Below are positions 34,166 to 45,749 of a DNA stretch of 64,000 nucleotides, piece by piece. The DNA comes from Euborellia annulipes. Its lineage: Eukaryota; Arthropoda; Insecta; Dermaptera; Anisolabididae. The stretch covers positions 124,001 through 188,000 of the forward strand of contig JAKCPI010009310.1 in NCBI GenBank assembly GCA_023213315.1. The letters run 5' to 3'. Under the pieces are notes generated by a model. The model had not been told where the DNA came from. It searched no databases and saw nothing but the letters and a program-made list of their open reading frames with translations. Each line of letters opens with the position of its first letter. Position 1 is the stretch's first letter. Position numbers and translations under genes: made by a program.

Positions 34166-34832
34166 TTTTTACTTTCTCTTACCTATGTATATATGTAATA
34201 TATATAGAGAGAGAAAGTATTGGATTCATGTCAAAAATTCGATGTCGAGATTTTGATGGACATACACGTTTTAAGGTCCCCTGAATCCCAAAAAGTGGTT
34301 TTCGCGACATGGTCTGTCTGACTGTATGTCTGTGAACAAAATATCTCAAGAACGAAAAGAGCTAGGAGGTTGAAATTTTATATTTAAGTTAGGCAACCCC
34401 ATGGGACGTGACACGAAGCTTTTGAACAAAATCGACCAAAGAGTACTAGTACTTTACTGATGCACTTTTTCAGTTTTTTTTTCGATTTTCTCTAAATTTG
34501 CTCCAACGATTTTTTTTTAAATTCAAAAATCAATTATTTTTTAGATTCTCAATAAAATGTATATTCTCATTTTGTCATTGAAATCTTCTGAAGACCACTT
34601 TACTCTTGTACTCCATAGAAAAGATAGGAGAAATGGTTGCCATAGTAACAAAATATAAATATTTTCCCATACTTATAAATTTTACATCTTGAAAATCGAA
34701 TGTACTTTACTGTCGGAAACTAAATACATGTCGACACAAAAAATCTGGTGTGCCAAGCACAATACGTAACTTTCGATTACCGAAGGTAAGAGAAAGTTGT
34801 GTGCTGTGCGCCAGTCACACCAGATTTTTTTG
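34166..34832 (-). repeat. Family F2, full-length minus-strand copy
   Basis: From TTTTTTACTTTCTCTTACCT to CCAGTCACACCAGATTTTTT. Includes AGTACTAGTACT at 34442 and the intact left hairpin (34745-34825). Confidence 0.85.
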
Positions 34833-34839
34833 TTTTAGT

Positions 34840-35878
34840 TTTTTTATAAAATATTCACATAAATAAATTTGTAGTAGGATTAGCAAAGATTTACTTAACA
34901 GAACTTGCATCTTAATTTTTACTTTCTCTTTTCTCGCCATCTTCTTCTTTAAATCTTCTCGAAAATTTAAATTTGGCCTTGACTCTAGTGCTATCCCTAA
35001 ACTTCCGATAGAAGATATTGCCTGCTTTGTAAAACATTGGATTAAATGCTAACTAAGTTCGTTCATTTAATTTGCAAATTTGAAGAAGTTACAATTTTTT
35101 TTTTATTTGATTTATAAATTAAATTCTAAATTAAAAATGTTGCAGTTTATAATGAATTAATTTTTAAAGCAGGTGAAATAGAGATGACCTCTAAAGGAAA
35201 AATACCCTTTTTTCAGCCTTCGCTATGAATTATTAAATTATTATTTATAAAATTGAGTTTATCACCAACAAGCTAAAATGTTTGTTCCTTGAGGATCGGT
35301 CGTTCAAAACAACTAAAAATATTTATGAAAATTAAACCATATAGGATACATTTGCATGTTAAGGGTTAACTATACATATTTTTTCTTACAAAATGACCAC
35401 CAATAAAATTCTTTTATAACTGACGTTTTTTTTTATGTTCACATCTTTTAAAAAAAATTTCATAAAATATTTTTAAGTTTTACATTTTTTTTAATATTAA
35501 TATATTAATATTTGGGGCAGGGCTTTTAGTGTGTTAATATTAGTGGGTAATTTTTTCTTTTATATTTCGTTAAATATTAAAAAAAAAAAATGATCTTATA
35601 TTCACTAAATTATATCATTTGGAAATAATTTCTCTCTCTAGCTTAGATAAGCTCAATTAAAGGGTACTTTAACATCTAAATATATTGAAATAGCATCTTT
35701 GGTAAAGTCCTTGCTTCCTGTGCAGGAGAACAGGGGTTCGCTCCCGTTGAAATGAATTGCCTACCACCAATCTAATTGTATTTAATAAAAAAAAAACGGG
35801 GTCTGAATGACCGAAAAAGACCTTATATAAAAAAGAGAATCTCCAATAATATTTATAAAAAGTCTTGGATTTATGTTT
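34840..35878. other. AT-rich intronic DNA, no feature seen
   Basis: Low complexity; no exon or shared repeat noticed. Confidence 0.5.
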
Positions 35879-35886
35879 GTTCCTAA

Positions 35887-36259
35887 CAGGGCCGCACCAA
35901 GGAAAATTGGCACTCGGGGCCAAGATTATAAATTGCGCCTCCCCCCACAAAAAAAAAAACAATTATAAATTTATGTGTCAAATACCATCAGTTTTGCCCC
36001 ATCAGGCATAGTTTTAGAGATACAGAGAAAAATAAATATTTTTTATTCAAATTGTATTGATTCAATAAATAACACAACTCTGCTTACACCCAAAATGCCG
36101 CCCCCAAATTCTGTCGCCCCTGGACAAATCCGACGCCTCTGCCCCCACCCTCAAGATAAATATTTCAAGAAAAAAATATTTAATTTTTTTTTTAGTTAGG
36201 CTAAGTTTGTTATTTTTTGTCTTCACTACCGCCCCCCCCCCCCGCTTGTTGCGGCACTG
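35887..36259. mobile_element. hAT-like MITE, 373 bp
   Basis: Termini CAGGGCCGCACCAAG and CTTGTTGCGGCACTG are inverted repeats (13 of 15). Flanks GTTCCTAA and GTTTCTGG match at 5 of 8, a worn 8-bp target duplication. The interior includes CATCAGTTTTGCCCCATCAG, shared with 34105. Confidence 0.6.
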
Positions 36260-36291
36260 GTTTCTGGTTTCTAAATATTAGTATTTCAATT

Positions 36292-36963
36292 AAAAAAAAT
36301 CTGGTGTGACTGGCGCACAGCACACAACTTTCTCTTACCTTCGGTAATCGAAAGTTGTGTACTGTGCTTGTCACACCAGATTTTTTGTGTCGACATGTAT
36401 TTAGTTTCCGACAGTAGGGTACAATTGAATTCAAGATGTAAAATTTATAAGTATGGGAAAATATTTATATTTTGATACCATGGCAACCATTTCTCCTATC
36501 TTTTCTATGGAGTACAAGAGTAAAGTGGTCTTCAGAAGATTTCAATCACAAAATGAGAATATACATTTTATAGAGAATCTAAAAAATAATTGATTTTTGA
36601 ATTTAAAAAAAAATCGTTGGAGCAAATTTTGAGAAAATCGAAAAAAACTGAAAAAGTGAATCAGTAAAGTACTAGTACTTTTTGGTCGATTTTGTTCAAA
36701 AGCTTCGTGTCACGTCCCATGGGGGTGCCTAACTTAAATATAAAATTTCAACCTCCTGGCTCTTTTCGTTCTTGAGATATTTTGTTCACAGACACACACA
36801 CACACACAGACAGACCATGTCGCGAAAACCACTTTTTTGGATTAAGGGGACCTCAAAACGTGAAGATCCATCAAAATCTCGACATCGAATTTTTGACATG
36901 AATCCAATACTTTCTCTCTATATATATATTACATATATACATAGGTAAGAGAAAGTAAAAAAA
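36292..36963 (+). repeat. Family F2, full-length copy
   Basis: Very similar to the 12675 copy throughout, with both hairpins intact. Ends GGTAAGAGAAAGTAAAAA. Flanks share TTAAAAAAAATCT-like sequence. Confidence 0.85.
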
Positions 36964-37094
36964 AAATCTTCCTCTCTATGAATTGATAAAGCAAAGCTTA
37001 ATTCTTACTTATTTTGTTTTTTGAAAAAAAAAAAGTTGAATTTAACATGAGAATTTTATAATTCCGGTCACCTTGTTTTAATGCCGAGTTGAAT

Positions 37095-37385
37095 ATATAT
37101 AGGATATTCCAGTATAATTCGCATCACTTTTGAACGACATGAGGTAGCGATGATTATCTGACGAATAAAACGTAGTTAGTATTCCATAAGCCAGTCATAA
37201 GGGCGGTGATTTGGGGTTCGGGGCCCGAGGCAATGATGAATGTTCTGCCCGAATGGATTAGGTCAGCTGGCAGCTTGGGCCTCATCAGATAATGCACTTG
37301 CACGCGAATCCTCCACCCCAACCTCCTACCCCCCTGATTAATTCCCCTTTCTTCTAGTTGGAGGGACACATTTTAGAGCAATCGC
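37095..37385. other. GC-rich unique patch, identity unknown
   Basis: About 290 bp of higher GC (AAGGGCGGTGATTTGGGGTT; CTGGCAGCTTGGGCCTCATC) in AT-rich DNA upstream of nothing recognisable. A minus-strand open frame (37154-37369) lacks Ig or other domain signals and splice sites were not convincing. It might be a TE fragment or a conserved non-coding element. Confidence 0.3.
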
Positions 37386-37688
37386 AATTTCACCGAGCTA
37401 CCTTATTTTTTGACTATTATATTTTATTCTTAATAATTTAAAAACAATTATTTTCTTACACTCAAAATAAAAGATAATTTCTTTAAATTAAGAAAAGCGT
37501 AGTTATTATTTTCTCAAAACAAGATTGAATATCTTGAAAGGATTAATGTTTTTTGTAAGATATTAATATTAAAATTTCATTAAGTTTCGCGTTTCAGGTG
37601 TCTTGTCTAGGAGTAATTTGAGAAAGGCCTAATATTTATTAAATTTAAATCATATACTGTAGATTCGTCAAATCTTATTTTATACTAT

Positions 37689-37848
37689 CATGGGCGTAAC
37701 TAGGGGGGGGGGTGCCGGGGGCCTGCCCCCTCCCCAGAAGGCTCGTGACCCCCCAAGAAAAATTGAGAAAATATGGGGCTTTCTAGGCCCCCCGGAGGAT
37801 AGCTGGCCCCATGACCCCCCAGCCAAATTCTCTAGTATGTCCCTGTAT
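37689..37848. mobile_element. MITE, CATGGGCGTAAC family
   Basis: Begins CATGGGCGTAACTAGGGGG and ends near CCAGCCAAATTCTCTAGTAT. The end matches, inverted, the start of the 59873 copy. G- and C-runs dominate. Confidence 0.5.
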
Positions 37849-37859
37849 GTATACTATTA

Positions 37860-38200
37860 AACGAGGAATGTACGTTTATTTGTTTGTTTGTTTATAAGCA
37901 CATTAGTTCTCGTAAGCGGCTCTAACGATTTTTTTCAAATTTTAAATATAGTCTTTACTATTTCCGGTCCTAATATGAAATTGTGCTAGGTCTCGTGTTT
38001 GAGAAAATTCAGATACTAGTACTTTAATTAATTTTTTAGTTTTTTCAATTTTCTCGAAATTCATTCTAACTATTTTGATTGAAATCCATAAATCAATTAT
38101 TTTTATTTAGATGCCCTTTAAAATGTATATTCCCATTTTACTCTCAAAATTGTTTGAAGCACACTTTCTTACAAAAGAACAAAAATCAGAGAGATGGGTA
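37860..38200 (-). repeat. F2-related diverged repeat
   Basis: AGATACTAGTACTTTAATTA and AAAATGTATATTCCCATTTT...TTGTTTGAAGCACACTTTCT match minus-strand F2. The left part ACGAGGAATGTACGTTTATT resembles 58720. Old copy. Confidence 0.55.
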
Positions 38201-38664
38201 AAACAACTCTAGTTTTTTAAGAAAAAAGTAAAAAATATTTCGGAAAAATAATGGATGGATATTGATTGATAATGCAAGCAACTATTTTTTTAAATCATAG
38301 GGACGCCTGTGAGTTAGGCAACCAGTAGCGAAAACGCATGGAAGGATAAGGTCAGAGGTAGTAGGCGGGACTTAACGTTCTACTCCATATACCTTTTTTC
38401 TAGTGTATTCAAAGGAGGGGCTAAGCCCCTCTTCCCATTCTGGTTGTCTACCTCTTAGCCAAAAGACCCAAAAATGCTACTTCTCTTCATTTGATTTTCT
38501 ATAAATAAATTACTAAAATCGTGATTTAATTATTTAGGCCTAGATGAAAGAAATGAAAAATACTTCTGAATTTATATTTTTATTTCAAAACGTAATCGTT
38601 GAAAAATTTAACAAAATACACTTTACACACTTGATTTTTGATAAATAATTTTAATAAAACTTAC

Positions 38665-38961
38665 CGGCAGGAACAAGTTGGTAGACGCATGGCTCTTGTT
38701 GGCGGCCAATGGCATTCTGACCCCAACACGTTAACGTCCCGTAATCCCTGTCAGAGAGAGGCGTATAACGTAGTACACTCGTCGTCCCGTTTAACGTTTC
38801 ATACTGTGAGGGTTTCACTGCCGCCGATTCCCCACTATTGTTGAACTGCCAGAAGAAAGTGACGTCACTTGGGTCTGCAGTCACTTGACAGCGTACTTTG
38901 AGTCGCTCGTCCAGCGAGCCACCCACTACCACTACTTCGTCACCGCGACACACAGGTGCAA
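38665..38961 (-). CDS. Sidestep-family receptor, membrane-proximal Ig-domain exon
   Basis: Internal exon of 297 nt, 99 codons, phase 1 at both ends. The acceptor on the minus strand is a TTTTCAG at 38962-38968 and the donor is GTAAGT just below 38665. It encodes one complete Ig-like domain: B-strand cysteine in VRCQV, core tryptophan in FFWQF, and F-strand cysteine in DYGTLTCWGQNAIG, followed by EPCVYQLVPAG. The DYGTL-CWG-N-G-Q--PCV pattern is characteristic of the last Ig domain of Sidestep proteins, adhesion receptors that bind Beaten-path ligands during axon guidance and synaptic matching. Phase 1-1 symmetry is usual for Ig exons. The last base pairs in frame with the FN3 exon at 20844. 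The exon is GC-rich and free of stops, against AT-rich flanks. The family has several paralogues, so no symbol is given; earlier Ig exons were not found between here and 64000. Confidence 0.88.
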
Positions 38962-39130
38962 CTGAAAACAATAGCACAAAAAAAAGAATATATTAAAATT
39001 TTATAGAAGAATCAGCTGCATTACGAATAGAGTATGTAGAGTAAATAATCATCATCCAAATGCTGCCCTATACTCCACAAGTATAATCCATTCGAAAACA
39101 ATAATCCTGGTCAAGAGAATATAAAATTTT

Positions 39131-39690
39131 AAAAAATATATGGTGTGACTGGTCGCACAGTACACAATGTTCTGTGCTTGTCACACCAGATTTTTTTTAT
39201 ATTCTTTCACTGATATACATGTATTCAAGATGTAAAATTTATAAATATGGGAAAATATTTATATTTTTTATACCAAGCCAACCATTTCTCCTATCTTTCC
39301 TATCAAGAACAAGAGTAAAGTGTGCTTCAAAAGATTTCAATAGCAAAATGAGAATATACATTTTAAAAAGTATCTAAAAAAATAATTGATTTTTGAAATC
39401 GTTGGAGCAAATTTTGAGAAAATCGAAATAAAATGAAAAAGTGCATCAGTAAAGTACTAGTCTGATTTTGTTCAAAAGCTTCGTGTCAAGACCCAGTGGA
39501 GTGGGTAACTTAAATATAAAATTTTAACCACATAGCTCAATTCCTTCATGCTCAAAATTGGATACAGACACACACACAGACAAAGTTGGACTCAGGGGAT
39601 CTCAATACGTGAATATCCATCAAAATCTCGACATCGAATTCTTTACATGAATCCAATACTTTCTCTCTATATATATCCCCCATATATATC
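39131..39690 (+). repeat. Family F2, diverged copy
   Basis: From TGGTGTGACTGGTCGCACAG (hairpin partly lost) to AATCCAATACTTTCTCTCTA. The right hairpin is broken. It lies about 170 bp upstream of the Ig exon acceptor. Confidence 0.75.
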
Positions 39691-39699
39691 CTTATGTAT

Positions 39700-40210
39700 A
39701 CCCAGGGACCCACGAAAAAAATTACTAACAATAGAATTAACTAAATTTCCCGAGGAGGGTCACTTAAAAAAATCTTAAATAAAGAAAAAAATTGTAGACC
39801 CTCAACTCCTCCAAGAGTAATGAAATAAGATAGATAGTATTATTCAAAATAAATTTATTTCATTATTCTATCATTTAGAAAACAGACTCCTTTAAAAAAG
39901 GATATCTTAATCATTCGTCTCCAGTTACTCGAAATCTCTTTTGAAAGAACTCCCTTAAAAGGCATTAAAAGAAGAAATTTTTTGTTAAAAATATCTCTTT
40001 TCACTCATTCTATCCTTTTTAAAGCGGAAAGTGAGAGAGAGAAATATTTATTTCATTGCGAAAGGGCTGTAATAGGGCTACTAAAGGTTTAGCTTTCATT
40101 AACATTTTATTTTGATCTTTAGAAATTTATCCAATTTCAAATGATCTTTTTAAATAGTCCAATTAATTAAAAGAAAAAAAAGTGAATCTTCTTTTTGATT
40201 CACAAATAAT
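39700..40210. other. AT-rich DNA, no feature seen
   Basis: No exon upstream of the Ig exon could be recognised here. Confidence 0.5.
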
Positions 40211-40218
40211 GAGCCTAA

Positions 40219-40886
40219 TTTTTACTTTCTCTTACCTATGTATATATGTATATATATATAGAGAGAAAGTATTGGATTCATGTCAAAAATTCGATGTCGA
40301 GATTTTGATGGATCTTCACGTTTTGAGGTCCCCTGAATCCAAAAAAGTGGTTTCGCGACATGGTCTGTCTGTGGGTGGGTGGGTGGGTGGGTGTGTGTTC
40401 AATTTTAAGGATGAAGGAATTGAGCTACGAGGTTGAAATTTTATATTTAAGTTAAACACCCCCGGGACCGGAAAAATAAGCTTTTAATCAAAATCGGCCA
40501 AAGAGTACTAGTACTTTACTGATGTACTTTTTCAGTTTTTTTCGATTTTCTCAAAATTTGCTCCAACGATTTTTTTTAAAATTCAAAAATCAATTATTTT
40601 TTAGATGTTCTTTAAAATGTATATTCTCATTTTGCGATTGAAATCTTCTGAAGACCACTTTACTCTTGTATTTCATAGGGAAGATAGGAGAAATGGTTGC
40701 CATGGTAACAAAATATAAATATTTTCCCATACTTATAAATTTTACATCTGAATTCAAATGTTCCGTACTGTCGGGAACTAAATATATGTCGACACAAAAA
40801 ATCTGGTGTGACAAGCACAGAACACAACTTTCGATTACCGAAGGTAAGAGAAAGTTGTGTGTTCGCCAGTCACACCAGATTTTTAA
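40219..40886 (-). repeat. Family F2, full-length minus-strand copy
   Basis: From TTTTTACTTTCTCTTACCTA to CAGTCACACCAGATTTTT. The usual GACA tract is replaced by a TGGG tandem at about 40371-40398. Confidence 0.85.
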
Positions 40887-41254
40887 TTATGAACAAGTAA
40901 AACAAATATTCTCAAATGTTTGATTCGTCGGCCATTTATCATTATAATTATTATTATCATCAATGAACTTAAATATTTTTTTACTATCGTATAACAATAC
41001 AGTAAAAACTCTCTTATCCGGCCTCGGATCAACTGCTCCTCGGATTAACCAGCCTATGCCATTAGAAGTATATTATTTATCATACATTATTTTTATTATT
41101 TCTAATATTATATTTAAATTGCTTTTTTGTATTTTAATTAAACTGTGTGGTGGGTGCAACATTTTGCAATATGTTCGTTCAGATGGTGAAGAGGGAGGGG
41201 GAAGGAGTTCCCTAGTTTGTGTACTCGCTGCTCCCAGTCTATTTTTAATTAATT

Positions 41255-41485
41255 AAATGCTTTTATTTAACTAAAAAGAGGGAAATAATTTAATTGTTGA
41301 ATATTTATGATTTGAAATAAGAGCGTGGGGCGCTTCGAAGGGATTCCGTGGTACTAAGAATAGACAATTTCTTAAGCTATCAATGAGCGCCCCATGCTTT
41401 TATTTTGTCAAAAAATATTCAACATTTTTTTAACAAGAACAATTAAATTATTTCCTTCTTTTTAGTTCAATTTAAATAAAAGTAT
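41255..41485. repeat. Palindrome inside the Tigger-like element
   Basis: Arms of about 75-100 bp with AAATGCTTTTATTTAACTAA and GAGCGTGGGGCGC or their complements, around a loop at about 41345. Confidence 0.75.
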
Positions 41486-41550
41486 TTTTTTTTTAAAAGC
41501 TTTTTTATTATGTGTTTGATGTAATACTCCATTTGTCTGTTGCGTTAACT

Positions 41551-41922
41551 GATGAATAGTGAATAATAAAAAACAACGGAATGTAGAAAATATCTTTAAT
41601 TTATTCTTTGGGCTATCGATTTCGTCCAAAGGACATCATCAGGCCAGCGTTATTGAAATATAAAATAGTATATACATAGTTTTTATGATTTTTAAAAGAG
41701 TTGAAACAAATTCTGTGTCATTTTAATTAATTATTTTTTGATTTTTGATTTAAATGACACAGAATTTGTTTCAACTCTTTTAAAAATCATAAAAACCATC
41801 TATATACTATTTTATATTTCAATAACGCTGGCCTGATGATGTCCTTTGGACGAAATCGATAGCTCAAAGAATAAATTAAAAATATTTTCTACATTCTGTT
41901 GTTTTTTATTATTCACTATTCT
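41551..41922. repeat. Foldback with hammerhead-like arms
   Basis: Arms of about 180 bp (GAATAGTGAATAATAAAAAA outer end; TTCAACTCTTTTAAAAATCA inner), short spacer at about 41736-41745. Arms nearly identical. Confidence 0.9.
41829..41866 (+). ncRNA. Hammerhead-like ribozyme motif, well formed
   Basis: GGC-CTGATGA-T-GTCC-TTT-GGAC-GAAATCGATA-GCT. Stem II GUCC/GGAC is perfect. Stem III can form AU/AU around CG. Stem I is GGC/GCU. Cleavage would follow AUA. One extra U sits before stem II. Confidence 0.55.
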
Positions 41923-42009
41923 TTTTTATTATATTTTTTTCTACGGGATATCCGGCTTGGAGTTCTCGGTCCCGACCAGGCCGGATAAGAGGAGTTTTAC
42001 TGTATTTGC

Positions 42010-42985
42010 TTACTGGAAAGTAGACAATTCAAAATGACCAACTCACAAAATGATTTTTTGGTTATTTGCTACACAGATCCTTTAGAGCTTTAGGCAAATT
42101 TTATCAGTTGTGAAGTTGTAATCGAAAAAATTATCAGTGAATTAAACGTTTTTAACTACCAATATCTTAAAACTATCCATTTCTCATGAAAATACCTATA
42201 TAATTTCTAGTTTATTATTTATTAAAACGAGCGAATTATGGATTCAATGGGGAAAGAGTAACGTGAAGTTTGAAAGGTTGTTAATAAATAATAGAAAGTA
42301 TAAGAAGAGTGGAATAGTCATCTAAATAAAGGAAAAATAATATTCAGTTGCATTAGAGCTTTTAACAAACATCCAAGTTTTAATGAGTGGTGGGAGTAAA
42401 CCAATGAATTAGTTAACTGCCATATTATAAATGATCATAGTTTGATTAACGAGAGTTTGAACGTCAAAACATCTGATATTATCATAATATTTCCAACATA
42501 TTTTTAGACTGCTATATAAAGATAATTGAAATAATTAGGCTAACAAGGAAAATTGTTTTTTAATTTTTTCTTGATTTTTTAGATATTTTTATTAACTTTT
42601 TTTTTAACCATATTGCTAATTCTCATGCATTAATATATTAATATTATTTTTTTTTTAAGTAAGCAAAACTTTATGAATTATTGATCCAAAAATATAACAT
42701 GATAAATTATCTTTAATTTGCAGAATTAATTTTCTAATTCAACTGTTTTTTTTAATTCATGAGAAAAAAGTAAAAGGGGTTTAAGAGATTTAAAGAAAAA
42801 AAAAATTTGATACTGTTTGTATGTAGGAGTACATTGCATAAATTCTAAAAACACAAAATAAAAAAGGAAATTGTAGGGCTTGAGTTTAGGGTTGAAAATA
42901 TTAATATATACCTAATCTTAAAATACTAAATTTTTCCAATTTTTAAAAATTGAGTATTTGGTGGAAATGTAATTGGAACCTGTGG
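42010..42985. other. AT-rich DNA, no feature seen
   Basis: Low complexity; no exon or shared repeat noticed. Confidence 0.5.
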
Positions 42986-42990
42986 ATTCA

Positions 42991-43322
42991 TCTGTGTTTT
43001 CCAAACTGTGAGGCGCGCCTCCCTAGGGAGGCGCGGACTAGTCTAAGGGGAGGCGCGAATATTGGCCACCAAGATCAATTTTCCAAATGATTGCTAGTTT
43101 TATAAATAAAATAATAAAATAATTAAGAAGATTCTGGGCCAGAGTTTTTAATTAAAATAATAAATATGAATAAATAAAAAAATATTTTTATATAAATTTA
43201 TATTTTTTAGTATTAAAAATTTTTGATTTTATATTATTTTATTAAATGTGCAGGGGAGGGGGCGTCATACGATTAAATATTTTTAAGGGAGGCGTTGTAA
43301 CATAAAGTTTGGAAACCACTGG
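42991..43322. mobile_element. hAT MITE, AGGCGCG family
   Basis: GTGTTTTCCAAACTGTGAGG to AAAGTTTGGAAACCACTG, almost the same as 29414-29728. Confidence 0.65.
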
Positions 43323-43740
43323 CCTAAAGTAAGACTCATTCTAGAAAAATATACTATGTGTAAAACCCAAAGGCGGATCCATGTAAGTTTTTCAGGGTTT
43401 TAATTTTTTTTCTGCCTAGACGCGAAGCTCGCCGAAGGCGTTAGCATTGTTAATTATTTTATTTATTAGGATTAGATAAGGGGTTGAAAAATTAAAAAAA
43501 ATGTTTTTTAAATTTATTTTAGCTAAATCGAAGCCAAATAAATAGGAAACATTCAAAAAATAGCGTTGATTATTATTTTGATTAGAGGGGATGAAGGGTT
43601 GATTATTTAAGAAAGGCCTTGGAATATTCCAAATCACTTGTTGACATTCTTTTTTATCTCTAAATATAGTTAGATTAGAGCAAAAGGTATTTTTTTTACT
43701 TTTAATAAAAAGGGAATTGTTATTTTCATCTATTTATTCC

Positions 43741-43911
43741 TATAATAAGAGAGAAGAGACAAGTTTATCTCGTTCAGTCGAGAGCGTGGCCTGCTGGCAG
43801 GCGCTGCTATCTTTTTTGTGTTTAAAGTGAATCAAAGTGAATAATTAATATAGTGTAACCCACCCTGACCACACCGTAAGCCAACACACCCTCTTGAGAG
43901 TCTTATTAAAG
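43741..43911 (+). promoter_or_regulatory. Promoter and first-exon-like cassette in unit B
   Basis: TATAATAA at 43741, TCAGTC initiator at 43774 (spacing 33-35 nt), GC-rich segment and AAAG-GTAATT donor at 43911/43912. Only a few substitutions from the unit A version. Confidence 0.4.
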
Positions 43912-44104
43912 GTAATTATTATGCATTTTATCGTTGAAAAAAAAAATGATAGAAACAAATAGTTTGACTGCAAAAAACGATTCTTTTGAATATGAAATTA
44001 AATATTTTGTATTTCACTAAGGATAGAGGGAGATTATAAGCTGTTGAAAGGGGGAGGGGGAGTGTAGGTGTCATTGAAAAAAAAATTAGTTTTTTATTTT
44101 TTAT

Positions 44105-44372
44105 CTTTTTTTTTTTTTTTTTTTTTTAAACACCTTTTTTTCTCATTCACACTCAACACTCACACACACATTCACTTAGTCTTTTCGGGCAACTCAAGCC
44201 ATATAAGACTTTATACGATAACCGTTATTAATTAATAATATACATATTGGGGGTCCAGGCATTTCTATTTAAGCCATTTGGTATCCATTTCGGACTGCCA
44301 GGGATCCGATCCCTCGACGTTCGGTATAGAAGGTAGGCACGCTACCAACTACACCGAGTCCGAGGGCATTTT
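44105..44372 (-). repeat. SINE family 1 copy
   Basis: Minus strand: GGACTCGGTGTAGTTGG (A-box region), B-box-like CGAGGGATCGGATCCC, body and tail ending in GTGTGAGTGTTGAGTGTGAA. Confidence 0.6.
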
Positions 44373-45002
44373 AAAATCTTCACCATTATTTACCATTATA
44401 TTCTTTCTATATGGCCTATATTTTTGTTAATCGAATTTCCTTAATATGCTTTTACACAGGGGTGGATTAAGGGTTGAAAATTAAAATAAAATAATTTCAA
44501 AATAAAATAAAAATAATTTTTTATAAATGTATTCAAATTATTTTGAGAGTAATTTCGCGGTGAAGGCTCGCATTTTCTTAAAGGGGGGGGGGGTATGAAG
44601 GCATTAACCAGGGGGGCTAATGCCCCATCCCCTATAATGCACAAAGATATTAATGTTTTTTAATACTTTTACTAAAAAAATAAGTGCATTCCGTTTGAGT
44701 TAAAATTTATTTCAATATTTAGCAAATAGTAGAGTAGGATAGAAACATTTTAATGTCATTCTAAAATTTCTTAATACTGGGGCGGAATTAATTTTTGAAG
44801 ATTTCGAAACTCTCATAAACAGATAATAATAACACTGGGTCACTTAAGATGGGTTTTTAAGAACCCATCACCCTTGCAGAATTTTGTAGAGATTTTTTTC
44901 ATTAGGTAGAAAAGTAAGATATGATTAGTCCACTTAGAATTTTACTGGGGTGAGTTACCGCATCTTTTTGTATATAGAACTAATCTCAATCCTGATTTGA
45001 AT

Positions 45003-45260
45003 TTTTACTTTCTCTTACCTCTTTATATGTTAATATATAGAGAGAGAAAGTATTGGATTCATGTCAAAAATTCGATGTCGAGACTTTGATGGATATACAC
45101 GTTTTGAGGTCCCCTGAATCAAAAAAAATGATTTTCGCGACATGGTCTATCTATGTGTCTGTTTGGGTTCAATTTAAAGCATGAAGGAATTGAGCTAGGA
45201 GGTTGAAATTTTATATTTAAATTAGGCACCCCCTAGGGCGTGAAAATAAGATTTGAGAAT
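45003..45260 (-). repeat. Family F2 right half in unit B
   Basis: Same truncation point as in unit A, showing the junction existed before the unit was duplicated. Confidence 0.8.
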
Positions 45261-45273
45261 AATATTTTTCTTC

Positions 45274-45478
45274 AAGAATGAAAGTTAGAAAAAACGAAGC
45301 CAAAATTTTTTCTTTAAAAATATATTTTAACAGCTGACGTTTCGGCTTTGGTCAAAGCCATCCTCTGAGCTGTTAGTGGTCATCCGAGGATGGCTTTTAC
45401 CAAGGCCGAAACGTAAGCTGTTGAAATATATTTTTAAATAAAAAATTCTGGTTGCGTTTTCTTCTAACTTTCATTCCT
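45274..45478. repeat. Foldback with hammerhead-like arms, unit B
   Basis: Copy of 32106-32310 with the same CAGCTGACGTTTCGGCTTTG arm. Confidence 0.85.
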
Positions 45479-45749
45479 AATACAAATTCCACCAGCCATA
45501 AAATACCCTTACACCAGCGTTTTCCAAACTGTGAGGCGCGGCTCCCTAGGGAGGCGCTGTCTAGTCTAAGGGGAGGCGCGAATATTGGCCCCCAGGACCA
45601 ATTTTCCAAATGATTGCTAGTTTTAATATAAATAAGAATAAATAAAAAAAAAATTTATATTTTTTAGCATTAAAATTTTGTTTTTGTATTATTTTATAAA
45701 ATGGGTGGGGGGGGGAGGCGTCACAAGATTAATTATTTTTAAGGGAGGC

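Larger units (their letters stand above)
41000..42002. mobile_element. Tigger/pogo-like element carrying two foldbacks
   Basis: Termini CAGTAAAAACTCTCTTATCC and GGATAAGAGGAGTTTTACTG, flanked by TA on both sides, as in Tc1/mariner/pogo elements. No transposase remains. The interior holds a palindrome at 41255-41485 and another at 41551-41922. Confidence 0.7.

Noticed and set aside
37154..37369. Missing Sidestep Ig exon
   Set aside because: The frame lacks the cysteine/tryptophan pattern of an Ig domain and suitable phase-1 splice sites.
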